A model generated the notes under the pieces. It was not told the DNA's origin. It did not search any database and saw only the letters and a list, made by a program, of their open reading frames with translations. From positions 4,796 to 68,795 of the forward strand of contig DJGJ01000064.1 of the NCBI GenBank assembly GCA_002432715.1: 64,000 nucleotides of DNA, in the 5' to 3' direction. Shown piece after piece: positions 35,000 through 44,513 of the stretch. This DNA comes from Sphaerochaeta sp. UBA5849 (lineage in GTDB: Bacteria > Spirochaetota > Spirochaetia > Sphaerochaetales > Sphaerochaetaceae). Every line of letters starts with the position of its first letter. Within the stretch, counting starts at the first letter, position 1. Made by a program: the position numbers and the translations under genes.

Positions 35000-37900
35000 A
35001 TGTCTGAGCTTGAGTCCGAAATTGCAACAAAGCAGAGCAGGTTTGTCCATCTGCACAACCATACCGACTTCTCCCTTCTCGACGGGGCCGCCCCCATCAG
35101 CCGCTACATGGAGAAGGCGAAGAGCCTGGGCATGACCAGCCTGGCCATCACCGACCATGGGAACATGTTCGGAGCCCTGCGTTTTTACTATGCCGCCAGG
35201 GATGCCGGCATCAAGGCCATCATCGGATGCGAGTTCTATTGCAATCCCGGCGGGCATACCGAGCGACCTGCTCCAGGCGGCCGGAAAACAAACCAATACC
35301 ACCTTATTCTGCTTGCAATGAACGAGAAAGGGTATCACAACCTGATGGAGCTCAACTCACTCTCCTATACACAGGGTTTTTACTTCAAGCCGCGCATCGA
35401 CGATGAACTGTTGGCAAAGTACAACGAAGGGATCATCTGCCTCTCTGCATGCCTGGGTGGAGAAATCCTGCAGCACCTGCTCAATGACCAATACGAGAAA
35501 GCAAAGCAGCGCGCCCTTTGGTTCGCCTCCGTCTTCGACGACGGGCGCTACTATCTGGAGATGCAGGACCATAACTTGCCCGAACAGAAACGCACCAATC
35601 CCCTGCTCAAGCAGCTCAGTGAGGAGACCGGCATTCCGCTGGTCTGCACCAACGACATCCACTATATCGAGAAGGATGATGCCAATGCCCATGACCTGCT
35701 GCTCTGTGTGGGCACCAACTCCAAGAAAAACGATCCCGACCGCATGAGGTTCCCCAACCAGGAATTCTACATGAAGAGCGAGCAGCAGATGGCCTCGCTG
35801 TTCAGCTGGTGTCCCGAGGCGGTGGAGAATACAGGGAAAATCGCCGAACGCTGCAACCTTGAGATTCACTTCCCCGGACCTCTTCTGCCCGATTTCGAAG
35901 TACCCCAAGGCTTTGATGGACCGGCAAGCTACCTGCGCCATCTCTCCCATGAAGGATTGAAGAAGCGGTACAAGCACGTTACCGATGAGTTGAAAAAGCG
36001 GCTGGACTACGAGTTGGATGTCATCATCAAAATGAAGTTCGAAGGGTACTTTCTCATCGTCATGGACTACATCCAATGGGCCAAGCAGCACGACATTCCC
36101 GTCGGCCCGGGGCGTGGCTCCGGTGCAGGCTCCTTGGTCGCCTACTCAATCGATATCACCGACGTCGACCCGATCAAGTACAACCTCCTGTTCGAACGCT
36201 TCCTCAACCCCGAACGGGTAAGCATGCCGGACTTCGACATCGACTTTTGCTTCGAACGGAGGCAGGAAGTCATCAACTATGTAACCGAGCACTATGGGAC
36301 CGAACGGGTGGCCCAGATCGCCACCTTCGGAACCCTGAAAGCCAAGGCTGTCGTCAAGGACGTCGCCCGGGTTCTGGATATCCCTTTTGATGAGTCGAAC
36401 AATATCTGCAAACTCATCCCCGATGATTCCAAAATGACCCTTTCCAAGGCGTTTGAACAGAATAAGGAGCTGGTGGAGCTTGAGCAGAAAGGCGGCATCT
36501 ACGCCGAACTCTTCGATGCGGCACGCCGTCTGGAGGGCTTGAACAGACACACATCCACCCATGCAGCCGGAGTGGTCATCGGCAAGGAAAGGTTGGTCAA
36601 CTATGTACCGCTCTATCGTGATGCCAAAACCGGTGCCATCTCCACCCAGTACACCATGGACCTCATCGAAGAGTGCGGTCTGGTCAAAATGGACTTTTTG
36701 GGCTTGAAGACCCTGACGTTGATCAAGCACACCGAGGACCTGATTCATAAAAAGGACCCGACCTTCACCAGTGCGGCAATCAATGAGCAAGACCCCAAGA
36801 CCTTTGAGATGCTCTGCCGGGGCGAAAGCGCCGCAGTCTTCCAGTTTGAAAGCCAGGGCATGCAGAACATCCTCAAGGAGGCAAAGCCCTCCAACATCGA
36901 GGACCTGGTCGCCCTCAATGCCCTCTATCGTCCCGGTCCCATGGCCTATATCCCCCAATTCATCAACTGCAAGCTGGGTCGTCAGCCCATCACCTACGCC
37001 GATCCTGAATTGGAAGACGAGCTGAAGACGACTTACGGAGTCATTGTCTATCAGGAACAGGTCATGAAGGTAGCCCAGATTATTGCCGGCTACTCGCTGG
37101 GCAGTGCCGACATTCTCAGACGCATCATGGGCAAAAAGAAAGTTGCAGCCCTGGAGAAAGAGAAGGTGAAGTTCATCGCCGGGGCGAAGGCGCTGGGGCG
37201 CAGTGAACAGCATGCCTCTGAAATCTTTGAGATGCTCGAGCCATTCGCAGGATACGGCTTCAACAAGAGCCATGCAGTTGCCTACTCGGTCGTTGCCTAC
37301 CAGACAGCCTTCCTCAAGGCGAATTATCCCGCCGAGTTCTGGGCGGCCAACCTCACCAACGAGATGGGCAGCCCCGACAAGTTCAGCGAGTACCTGCAGA
37401 TTGCAAAGGACCAGGGCATTGAGATTCTTCCCCCGTCGGTCAACTACTCGGACAAGCACTTCTCCGTTGTGGACGGCAAGATCGTCTACGGCCTTGCCGG
37501 CATCAAGAACGTTGGAGAGGGGGTGGTCGAAATGCTTGTCCAGGAGCGGGAGGCACACGGCCCCTACAAGGACATTTTGGACTTTTTGACCCGGCTTGAC
37601 GCAAAAGCCATGAATACCAAGCTGTTGGAATCGCTGATCAAGGCAGGGGCTTTCGACACCATGGGAACCAACCGTCCCACATTGCTTGAAAACCTTGCCG
37701 ATACCATCCTCTATGTGCAAAAGCGCAAGGAAGCAACTGCCTTCGGCCAGATTTCCCTCTTCGACGAGGAGACTGAGGCTTCAATGGAAACCTTCAGCAT
37801 GAAAGCGGTCGAGGACTGGAAGCTGCCCGAGAAACTGGAAATGGAGAAAGACCTGTTGGGGTTCTACATCTCCGGACATCCCTTGGATGCCTATAGCCAG

Positions 37901-38467
37901 GCAATCAGAGAGCGGGTGACGGCCAACACCGCCCATCTGGAAACAATCGGTTTCAACCGGCCTACCAACATCATTGCGATGGTCAGCTCGATCAGGCCCT
38001 TCACCACCCAGAAGGGGGGCATCATGGCCTTTTTGCAGCTCACCGACCGCAATGCAACCTTCGATGCAACCTTGTTTCCCAAGATTTTTGAACAGTACCG
38101 GGACATTCTGCACGTCGACGGCATCTACGGGTTTGTCGGAAAGTTCGACAACTCCAGAGGCAACGATAAGATTTCCTATCTGATCGAACAGATCTTCGAG
38201 GACCCCAACCAGCTATCTCCGATTGCCGTCTCGCGTTGTCATATCGAGTTGGAGAAGTCGTTTTGCAACACCGAGCAGATCTCACACCTGCGGGACACCT
38301 GTCTCTCCTATGGAGGAAGCTGCAGCGTCCTGCTCCACTTCAGGACAGAGGGGGAAAGCATGCCGCTGGTCGTCGAGTGCGGCCGTGAGTTCTCCGTCCG
38401 GTACTGCGACGAGATTGAACCGGCGTTGAGGGAAAATCCCTCGGTGCTGAATATTTGGTTCGACTAA
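35000..38467 (+). CDS. dnaE: DNA polymerase III alpha subunit
   Basis: Replicative polymerase catalytic subunit. 1155 residues: N-terminal PHP domain (FVHLHNHTDFSLLDGAAPI, TDHGNMFG), then the C-family polymerase core with GPGRGSGAGSLVAY and the catalytic aspartates in MPDFDIDFCFERR near residue 410. The thumb/fingers region (YQEQVMKVAQIIAGYSLGSAD, GYGFNKSHAVAYS) follows, then a helix-hairpin-helix part and a C-terminal OB domain. Start chosen with GGAG 9 bases upstream. Only 18 bases separate it from the FAD-subunit gene, so it may be co-transcribed with the trio. Confidence 0.97.
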   Translation: MSELESEIATKQSRFVHLHNHTDFSLLDGAAPISRYMEKAKSLGMTSLAITDHGNMFGALRFYYAARDAGIKAIIGCEFYCNPGGHTERPAPGGRKTNQYHLILLAMNEKGYHNLMELNSLSYTQGFYFKPRIDDELLAKYNEGIICLSACLGGEILQHLLNDQYEKAKQRALWFASVFDDGRYYLEMQDHNLPEQKRTNPLLKQLSEETGIPLVCTNDIHYIEKDDANAHDLLLCVGTNSKKNDPDRMRFPNQEFYMKSEQQMASLFSWCPEAVENTGKIAERCNLEIHFPGPLLPDFEVPQGFDGPASYLRHLSHEGLKKRYKHVTDELKKRLDYELDVIIKMKFEGYFLIVMDYIQWAKQHDIPVGPGRGSGAGSLVAYSIDITDVDPIKYNLLFERFLNPERVSMPDFDIDFCFERRQEVINYVTEHYGTERVAQIATFGTLKAKAVVKDVARVLDIPFDESNNICKLIPDDSKMTLSKAFEQNKELVELEQKGGIYAELFDAARRLEGLNRHTSTHAAGVVIGKERLVNYVPLYRDAKTGAISTQYTMDLIEECGLVKMDFLGLKTLTLIKHTEDLIHKKDPTFTSAAINEQDPKTFEMLCRGESAAVFQFESQGMQNILKEAKPSNIEDLVALNALYRPGPMAYIPQFINCKLGRQPITYADPELEDELKTTYGVIVYQEQVMKVAQIIAGYSLGSADILRRIMGKKKVAALEKEKVKFIAGAKALGRSEQHASEIFEMLEPFAGYGFNKSHAVAYSVVAYQTAFLKANYPAEFWAANLTNEMGSPDKFSEYLQIAKDQGIEILPPSVNYSDKHFSVVDGKIVYGLAGIKNVGEGVVEMLVQEREAHGPYKDILDFLTRLDAKAMNTKLLESLIKAGAFDTMGTNRPTLLENLADTILYVQKRKEATAFGQISLFDEETEASMETFSMKAVEDWKLPEKLEMEKDLLGFYISGHPLDAYSQAIRERVTANTAHLETIGFNRPTNIIAMVSSIRPFTTQKGGIMAFLQLTDRNATFDATLFPKIFEQYRDILHVDGIYGFVGKFDNSRGNDKISYLIEQIFEDPNQLSPIAVSRCHIELEKSFCNTEQISHLRDTCLSYGGSCSVLLHFRTEGESMPLVVECGREFSVRYCDEIEPALRENPSVLNIWFD

Positions 38468-38506
38468 TGGAAAAAAGTTCTGTATCTTGAAGATTGGAGG
38501 AACAAC

Positions 38507-39163
38507 ATGAACCAAACCTACTATGACAGCGGAGTTCCCATCATAGCGGCATCATCCAATGTCTTCATGACCATTGCCTCGATTGCTGCTTCCCTGCTCT
38601 CCTTCTATTCGCTGCTGATCTGGCTCAGGATTGTTCTCACGTGGATCCGCATCCCGGGACAGATTCAGGAAAATCCGCTTGCCGCCCTTTTGGGCAGAAT
38701 CGTCGACCCGTACCTCGCGTGGTTCAGGGGAGTCAGCGGCCTCAAGCGGAGCCGACTGGACCTGACCCCGCTGCTTGCCCTTGCGGTTCTCTCGGTCGTC
38801 CAGTCCATGCTGCGTCTCTACGGATCCTACGGGCGCCTTACCGTAGGCATGGTCTTTGCCTTGGTACTGCAGACGCTCTGGTCCTACCTGATCAGTCCGG
38901 TGTTCTGGTTTTTGATCATCCTCTTGGGCATACGCCTCGTTCTCTGCTACAAGCGCAGCCCGGGGATCATCGGGTACATCTCCATGCTCGATTCCATCAT
39001 CGGCGGGGTGCTGAACTGGGTGCAGAGGCTCTTCTACCCCAAGAAAGCCATCAATGACCGTCAGCTGGTCATCACCAGCCTCGTTTTCTTCATCGCCGCC
39101 TATATCGGATCTTCCCTGTTGCTGCGTTTTATGGTGGACTTCTTCGCGAAACTCGGATTCTGA
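38507..39163 (+). CDS. YggT-family membrane protein, duplicated
   Basis: A 218-residue inner-membrane protein containing two YggT units, each a pair of helices with a short amphipathic stretch: LIWLRIVLTWIRIPG...NPLAALLGRIVDPYLAWFRG and a second, looser copy ending LNWVQRLFYP. The family is linked to osmotic-stress tolerance and envelope organisation in other bacteria; mechanism is unknown. The start has GGAGG 6 bases upstream, 39 bases after dnaE. Confidence 0.87.
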   Translation: MNQTYYDSGVPIIAASSNVFMTIASIAASLLSFYSLLIWLRIVLTWIRIPGQIQENPLAALLGRIVDPYLAWFRGVSGLKRSRLDLTPLLALAVLSVVQSMLRLYGSYGRLTVGMVFALVLQTLWSYLISPVFWFLIILLGIRLVLCYKRSPGIIGYISMLDSIIGGVLNWVQRLFYPKKAINDRQLVITSLVFFIAAYIGSSLLLRFMVDFFAKLGF

Positions 39164-39166
39164 CCC

Positions 39167-41242
39167 ATGGCGTACGTCCGCGGCCTGAAAACCAGTATCA
39201 CCGAACTCAGTGGAGTCGGGCCTGCCGCCAAGGCAGGCTATGCCGAGCTGGGGATTGCCACCTTCAGCGACCTGTTGCTGCTCTCCCCCCGCACCTGGGA
39301 AGACCGCAGCAAAGTACATCCACTGGGCTTGGTACAAGACTCACAGATGGCCAACACGTTGGTCGAGGTGCTCTCCCACTCCTATTTTGGCAAGAATCGG
39401 ACGCTCAAGATCATCGTCCGTGATGTTTCCAATCTGGGAGATGGCAGGCTCAGCCTGTTGTGCTTCGGCCGCAACTTTCTGGAAAAGACCATCAAGGTCG
39501 GGCGAATCTACTACCTCTACGGCAGCGTCAAGGACAACCGTGGCGAGCTGCAATGTTCCCAGTTTGAACTCTATCCGGCTACCGAGGATGGGGATTTCCC
39601 CAAACAGTTCGGCCGTATTCTTCCCATCTATCCCCTACGCGGCTCGCTGAGCCAGCGCTTGATCAGGGCGAATGTCAAGGCGGTTCTGGCAAGCGTCGAT
39701 ACCTTTGAAGATGAATTGACGGCTTCGATGCGCGACCGTTACCACCTCATGACCACCGATCAGGCCATCAGGGCCTATCACTTTCCTCCCTCGATCGAGG
39801 TGTTGCAGCAAGCCCGCAGGACCCTTGCCCTCACCGAACTCTTCTACCTGCAGTTGGTCGCACGCAGGCACAAGAGCCTTGTGCAACGCAGTGCCAAAAC
39901 AGGACCAAGCATTCCTACCAAGCTCGAATTGAAGTTCATTGAAGGCCTCCCCTTCAGCCTGACAGCAGACCAGATAACCAGCCTGAAGGAAATACGGGAA
40001 GATCTGGACAGTGAAATACCCATGAACCGTTTGCTGCAAGGCGATGTAGGCAGCGGCAAAACCCTGGTGGCTTGGATCAGCGCCCTGCATGTCCTTTCCC
40101 AAGGAGCCCAGGTGGCCTTCATGGCCCCTACCGAGCTTTTGGCCCGACAGCACGCTGAATCAGCTGCTGCACTGCTGCAGGATCTGGGTATCAGGCTGGC
40201 TTTTCTGACCGGTTCGGTCAAGAACAAGGAACGCAGGCTTCTGCTTGAAGCCATCAAAGAGGGGGAAGTCGATATCGTCATCGGCACCCACGCCCTCTTT
40301 TCTGCGGAAGTCGCCTTTAAAAACCTCAGGTATGTCATCATCGATGAACAACACCGCTTTGGAGTGGAACAACGCCTCGCCCTTTTGGAAAAGGCGCAGG
40401 TCCCCGACCTGCTGCTCATGACGGCGACCCCCATACCCCGCACGCTCTCGCTGACTGTATTCGGGAACCTCAACGTCTCCACCCTCAAAACCATGCCCCC
40501 CGGCCGCAAACCGGTGATCACCCATCTGGTCAACGAGCAGAGCCGCAAGCGCATGTACCAGGCGGTGGGGGTTGAGTTCCAACGCGGCCATCAAGCCTAC
40601 TTTGTCTACCCCCGCATCGATGACAGTGGAGAAAGCGACCTGCGCGATGTGACAAACATGTATGAGTTTTTGAAAAACGAGTATCCAGACGTACCATCCG
40701 CCTTGATCCACAGCAAGCTGGACGAGGATGAGAAAGTACGCATCCTCAAAGAGTATCAGGGGGGAAGACTCTCCTACCTTGTCTCCACCAGCGTCGTGGA
40801 AGTCGGCATCGACATTCCCAACGCCACCTGCATGGTCATCGAACACGCCGACCGTTTCGGGCTGTCGGCCTTGCACCAGCTGCGAGGGCGCGTCGGCCGC
40901 TCGGTGTTGCAGTCCTATTGCTTTTTGGTCTTCGGCAATGAGCTTACCGATGAAGCGAAGCAGCGTCTGAAGGTGATGAAAGAGTCCAATGACGGCTTTT
41001 TCATCGCCGAACAGGACCTTCTCATCCGCGGCCCGGGCGAACTTACCGGCACCAGGCAGTCGGGATACCTCAAACTCATCTACGCTTCACTGACCGAAGA
41101 TCTTCCCCTCATCGAAATCGCCCGCAACGAAGCCGACCTCATATTGGAGCGTGATCCGGGGCTGCTTCTTGTCGAGCATGAACCGATCAGGGCGGTCTTG
41201 GCCGAGGCTCCACCTTTTGAAGCAGAGCACAGCGAGGCATGA
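39167..41242 (+). CDS. recG: ATP-dependent DNA helicase RecG
   Basis: Branch-migrating helicase for stalled forks and Holliday junctions. 691 residues: N-terminal wedge/OB domain (VGPAAKAGYAELGIATFSDLLLLSPRTWEDR) then the SF2 motor with Walker A GDVGSGKTLVAW, DEQHRFGVEQR (motif II, DEQH), TATPIPRTLSLTVFG and the C-terminal GRVGRSVLQSYCF/TRG region (GPGELTGTRQSGYLKL). Starts 3 bases after the YggT stop. Confidence 0.96.
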   Translation: MAYVRGLKTSITELSGVGPAAKAGYAELGIATFSDLLLLSPRTWEDRSKVHPLGLVQDSQMANTLVEVLSHSYFGKNRTLKIIVRDVSNLGDGRLSLLCFGRNFLEKTIKVGRIYYLYGSVKDNRGELQCSQFELYPATEDGDFPKQFGRILPIYPLRGSLSQRLIRANVKAVLASVDTFEDELTASMRDRYHLMTTDQAIRAYHFPPSIEVLQQARRTLALTELFYLQLVARRHKSLVQRSAKTGPSIPTKLELKFIEGLPFSLTADQITSLKEIREDLDSEIPMNRLLQGDVGSGKTLVAWISALHVLSQGAQVAFMAPTELLARQHAESAAALLQDLGIRLAFLTGSVKNKERRLLLEAIKEGEVDIVIGTHALFSAEVAFKNLRYVIIDEQHRFGVEQRLALLEKAQVPDLLLMTATPIPRTLSLTVFGNLNVSTLKTMPPGRKPVITHLVNEQSRKRMYQAVGVEFQRGHQAYFVYPRIDDSGESDLRDVTNMYEFLKNEYPDVPSALIHSKLDEDEKVRILKEYQGGRLSYLVSTSVVEVGIDIPNATCMVIEHADRFGLSALHQLRGRVGRSVLQSYCFLVFGNELTDEAKQRLKVMKESNDGFFIAEQDLLIRGPGELTGTRQSGYLKLIYASLTEDLPLIEIARNEADLILERDPGLLLVEHEPIRAVLAEAPPFEAEHSEA

Positions 41243-41251
41243 AACGGCAAC

Positions 41252-41280
41252 TTGCATAAGTGTGCTCAGGTTACTATCAT
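41252..41280 (+). promoter_or_regulatory. Promoter of rsmD
   Basis: TTGCAT at 41252-41257, 17-base spacer, TATCAT at 41275-41280, the same element pair as before carA. Confidence 0.6.
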
Positions 41281-41298
41281 CGAAGTGAGGTGTAGAGC

Positions 41299-41862
41299 AT
41301 GCGCATAACCGGAGGAATCTATCGGGGAAGGACAGTCGCCTGTCCCCCGGGAATCATAAGACCTGCAATGGATATGATGCGGGAATCGCTTTTTTCCATC
41401 CTGGGAAACCTGGAAGGAAAGAGTTGGCTGGACCTGTTCACCGGCAGTGGTTGTGTCGGCATCGAGGCGGCAAGCCGAGGGGCGGCTCCTGTCCATTTGG
41501 TTGAAAAGGACCGTCTCAAGAAAGCCACGATCATTGAGAACATCAGCATGGTTGAGAGTGAAATCACCCTGTTCATGGCCGACGTTCATCGCTTCATCCC
41601 TACTGCAAAACGCCAATATGACATCGTATATGCCGATCCACCCTTCCCCATGCAAGGCAAGGTCGGCCTCGCACAAGCGGTGGACAAGCAGAAGCTGCTC
41701 TCCGAAGGAGGGCTGTTCATCATCCATTACCCCTCCGAGGAGAAGGGCCAGTGGCCCGAGCAGGTGGGAAACCTGGTCTGTTACGACCAGCGCAAGTACG
41801 GCAGGAGCACCCTCCGCTTCTACAAGAATACCCTGAATGCAGGAGAACAGCATGAAATCTGA
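41299..41862 (+). CDS. rsmD: 16S rRNA (guanine-966-N2)-methyltransferase
   Basis: S-adenosylmethionine-dependent methyltransferase acting on the 30S head. 187 residues. RITGGIYRGRTVACPPG and RPAMDMMRESLFSILGN are the N-terminal family signature. LDLFTGSGCVGIEAASRGA is the SAM-binding motif and YADPPF the catalytic D/NPPY-type motif. The start has GAGG 8 bases upstream. The thioesterase gene overlaps its 3' end by 11 bases. Confidence 0.95.
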   Translation: MRITGGIYRGRTVACPPGIIRPAMDMMRESLFSILGNLEGKSWLDLFTGSGCVGIEAASRGAAPVHLVEKDRLKKATIIENISMVESEITLFMADVHRFIPTAKRQYDIVYADPPFPMQGKVGLAQAVDKQKLLSEGGLFIIHYPSEEKGQWPEQVGNLVCYDQRKYGRSTLRFYKNTLNAGEQHEI

Positions 41863-42667
41863 CCTTGTCTCGATCGATGAAAACAACATTGCACACAGCT
41901 CTTTCACCACCTACAGCTATGAGACGGACTGCTTCGCCGAAGCGCGATTGGCCTTCTATTTCCAGATCGTCCAGGAAGCCGCCGGCATGCATGCAGCCAT
42001 GCGCGGTTGTTCGATCAACAATCTGCACAAGGAAGGAAAGACATGGGTCATCACCCGCAGCAGCATGGAAATCATGCGATACACCTGTTGGCCCGAGGTG
42101 ATCGAGGTCCAGACCTGGGCCCAGGAGCCGATCAGGCTGCACCTGCCCCGTGTCGTCAAAGGCTTCGACAAGGCGGGCAATGCCCTCTTTACAGCCAAAA
42201 CCCACTGGGCCATCCTCGACATGGACAGCGGCAGGCCGTTGCGACCCATGGACATGTCACTGAGGATCGGGCTTCCACCGGCCGACCATACTCTGGACAT
42301 GACCCTTCCCAAAAAGCAGGATGACGAGAACCAGGTGCTGCTGTGCAGCTTCAAGCCGACCATCGCCTACCTCGATACCGACCGAAACCTCCATGTTAAC
42401 AACATATCGTACCTCAACTGGGCTCTTGAAAGCCTGCCTTCGGCTTTCCGCAACCGCTGCAAGGTCGCATCGGTCGATGTCTCATACCTGAGGCAGACCT
42501 ATCTCGAGGACGATTTGTGCGTGTACACCTATGGCCTGGAGCAAGACGCCCTGTTCGGCGATGAACCGACACTCCGGCATACGATTATGCGCAAGGAGAA
42601 GGATGGAACGACCACCTTGGTGTGGTCTGGAACCACGGGCTGGAAACGAAGGGAAGACCTTAGATAA
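41852..42667 (+). CDS. Acyl-ACP thioesterase (FatA/FatB family)
   Basis: Hydrolyses acyl-ACP to release free fatty acid. 271 residues starting MKSDLVSIDENN with GGAG 6 bases upstream; five extra in-frame codons upstream are rejected. It has the double hotdog layout, with the catalytic asparagine-histidine region visible as DTDRNLHVNNISYLNWALES at about 175-195. Bacterial members are common in clostridia and other anaerobes, where the product's use is often unclear. Co-transcribed with rsmD. Confidence 0.88.
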   Translation: MKSDLVSIDENNIAHSSFTTYSYETDCFAEARLAFYFQIVQEAAGMHAAMRGCSINNLHKEGKTWVITRSSMEIMRYTCWPEVIEVQTWAQEPIRLHLPRVVKGFDKAGNALFTAKTHWAILDMDSGRPLRPMDMSLRIGLPPADHTLDMTLPKKQDDENQVLLCSFKPTIAYLDTDRNLHVNNISYLNWALESLPSAFRNRCKVASVDVSYLRQTYLEDDLCVYTYGLEQDALFGDEPTLRHTIMRKEKDGTTTLVWSGTTGWKRREDLR

Positions 42668-43676
42668 AGACCTTGCGCAGGGTGGGATCCTTGCCCAACA
42701 AAAGACCTATGGACTCGCGAACGGGAAACAAGCCGTTCTTGGAGTTCGCACTGTAGTAACAGTACCAACAGCCTTCCTCGCTCTTGTAGTGGACATCACA
42801 GCTGACAACATAGCGGCTCGCCCAACCCGATTGGGGGGGGACGAGCACCGGGGCACGGAACGAAGGCTTGAAAGCAAGCCCGTCGGTGCTTTCCAACTGC
42901 AACAGCATGCTGGTTGTCTTGGCCCGTTTCTTGTCCCAGTACATCGCACACTCGAAGCCTACATATCCATCGTCGGTCTTCACCACCTTGATGCTTCCCA
43001 CAGCCATGTTCCGGTAGGGGTCGTCGGCATAGGGGGAGAGCAGGGGCTCTCCCTCATTGGCCAAGGCATAGGGGCCTTCCAAGCTGCTTGAAAGGGCCAT
43101 GGCGAAATGTCTGCTGGTCTTCTGCTTGGTATCGGGGAGAAGCAGGTGGGAGGCACCGAAATAGAGCCGGTAGCCCTGTTCGGTCTTGATGATTTGGGGA
43201 CGGGATATCCGGCTTTTCTTCAATCCATCCTTTGCAAAGGGAACGGTGCGGCTGTCCAAAAGAATTTTCGGCTCGCTGAACAGGATCAAGTCGGTCGAGG
43301 AGCGCATCTCAAAGCGGCTGTAGGTGATTTTCTCCTGTTCCCTTCGTCTGAACCTTCCTTTTCGGATGGGTGGCAATGAAGCATTGTGCTTCTCATAAAT
43401 CAGGTAGTAGATGCCATCCTCGTAGTATATCGAGGGGGAATGACCCCTGAGCTCAATCATCTTCCTGGGTTCCCAGCTGATCCCATTCTCACTGATGAAA
43501 TGCTCGAGGCCCACCCAGGTGTGACCAAAAAGATGCCACTTCCCATCCGGACTCTCCTCGGGAAACAGGAAGAAGGGATCGCAGAGCCGGCTCATGTACC
43601 ACTGGCTGCGGATAACCGGTTCATCGCTGAAAGGATACCACGAGATTTTTGAAAAGGTGGAGAGACAGAGGGCCAT
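42660..43676 (-). CDS. GH43-like beta-propeller protein
   Basis: A 338-residue soluble protein without signal peptide. Repeated segments such as DPFFLFPEESPDGKWHLFGHT, HSPSIYYEDGIYYLIYEKHN, SRPQIIKTEQGYRLYFGASH and GFECAMYWDKK suggest a five-bladed propeller of the glycoside hydrolase 43/62/32/68 superfamily. I cannot place the catalytic acids, so it may be a glycosidase, a sugar-binding protein or a nucleotide-sugar related enzyme. The start has AGGAG 8 bases upstream and follows the small membrane protein by 5 bases. Confidence 0.6.
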   Translation of the reverse strand: MALCLSTFSKISWYPFSDEPVIRSQWYMSRLCDPFFLFPEESPDGKWHLFGHTWVGLEHFISENGISWEPRKMIELRGHSPSIYYEDGIYYLIYEKHNASLPPIRKGRFRRREQEKITYSRFEMRSSTDLILFSEPKILLDSRTVPFAKDGLKKSRISRPQIIKTEQGYRLYFGASHLLLPDTKQKTSRHFAMALSSSLEGPYALANEGEPLLSPYADDPYRNMAVGSIKVVKTDDGYVGFECAMYWDKKRAKTTSMLLQLESTDGLAFKPSFRAPVLVPPQSGWASRYVVSCDVHYKSEEGCWYCYYSANSKNGLFPVRESIGLLLGKDPTLRKVFI

Positions 43677-43681
43677 CGGAC

Positions 43682-43966
43682 CTACTCCTGCTTGCGCTTG
43701 TTGGGTCTACGACCCCAAAGCGGACTGAGGTTCTGCTCAAGATTGAACTTCTTGTTCATCCACTTGATGATCTTTGAGTAGACAAAGAAGCTTCCTCCGA
43801 TGCTCACCACAAACGTCAAGCCCAGCCACATCGGGATCAGGGAGCTGTTGGGATCGACAAAGCGGGTGATCAGGACGAAGCAAACAATGAAGAGAACCAT
43901 CATCAACAGGATGTTCAGCACCGTGGCAGCCAGCATAAACCAGAGGGTATTCGATTTCTTAGACAT
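43682..43966 (-). CDS. Small two-helix membrane protein
   Basis: A 94-residue protein starting MSKKSNTLWFMLAA. Two hydrophobic helices (about 8-32 and 42-64) and a basic C-terminal tail (LWGRRPNKRKQE). I do not recognise the family. AGGA lies before the ATG, which overlaps the lspA stop by 8 bases, so it is co-translated with lspA. The sequence before this ATG in the same frame belongs to lspA in another frame. Confidence 0.7.
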   Translation of the reverse strand: MSKKSNTLWFMLAATVLNILLMMVLFIVCFVLITRFVDPNSSLIPMWLGLTFVVSIGGSFFVYSKIIKWMNKKFNLEQNLSPLWGRRPNKRKQE

Positions 43967-44477
43967 GCTTTCCTTCCTTGGATTCCAAGATGATGCTTGC
44001 CGCAAGCAGGATACCGCTGACAACCAAGGATGCATCAGCAATATTCCATGTCGGCCAACGTTCAAAACCCAGAAATCCATAGACTTTGACGCTGATGAAA
44101 TCCACCACCCTGAAATTCCGGAAAATCCGGTCGATCAGGTTTCCGATGCCTCCGCCCAAAAAAAGGGCCAACACCCATCGGTGGAATGAACTGAGTACAA
44201 AACGCTTGGAAAAATAGACGAACAAAACGGCGATGACCAACAATACCGGAACAATGATGAAAAACAACAGCTTGACGGCCAATGGCAGGCTGTCGCCCAT
44301 GCTGAAAGCAATGGCGGTATTGCGTACGTGGACAATAGCCAAAAAGTCACCCAGGAATTGAAACCCAACGGTGTTCTCTGCAACGTGCCTCACTATCCAA
44401 GCCTTGGAAAGCTGGTCGAAAAGGATAATACAAGCTGTGAGCAACAAGGGCTGATAGCGTCGTTTGTTTTGTCCCAT
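43959..44477 (-). CDS. lspA: Lipoprotein signal peptidase LspA
   Basis: Cleaves the signal peptide of diacylglyceryl-modified prolipoproteins, in the inner membrane. 172 residues with four helices. The catalytic aspartates are in GGIGNLIDRIFR and WNIADASLVVSG, and VRNTAIAFS is the conserved substrate-groove motif. The ATG at 44477 (MGQNKRRYQP) has no ribosome site; instead a promoter with TATAGT ends 7 bases before it, so the message may be leaderless. Upstream in-frame codons read into nif3 antisense space and are rejected. Confidence 0.92.
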   Translation of the reverse strand: MGQNKRRYQPLLLTACIILFDQLSKAWIVRHVAENTVGFQFLGDFLAIVHVRNTAIAFSMGDSLPLAVKLLFFIIVPVLLVIAVLFVYFSKRFVLSSFHRWVLALFLGGGIGNLIDRIFRNFRVVDFISVKVYGFLGFERWPTWNIADASLVVSGILLAASIILESKEGKHV

Positions 44478-44484
44478 AGTGCTG

Positions 44485-44513
44485 ACTATACTATAACCCG
44501 GTGGGGTTGGCAA
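44485..44513 (-). promoter_or_regulatory. Promoter of lspA, giving a leaderless or near-leaderless mRNA
   Basis: TTGCCA at 44513-44508, 17-base spacer, TATAGT at 44490-44485, seven bases, ATG. Both hexamers match the consensus at five of six positions. The promoter lies in the last codons of nif3. Confidence 0.7.

Noticed and set aside
36146..37720. A 524-codon minus-strand frame inside dnaE
   Set aside because: Antisense shadow of the polymerase core with no recognisable motifs.
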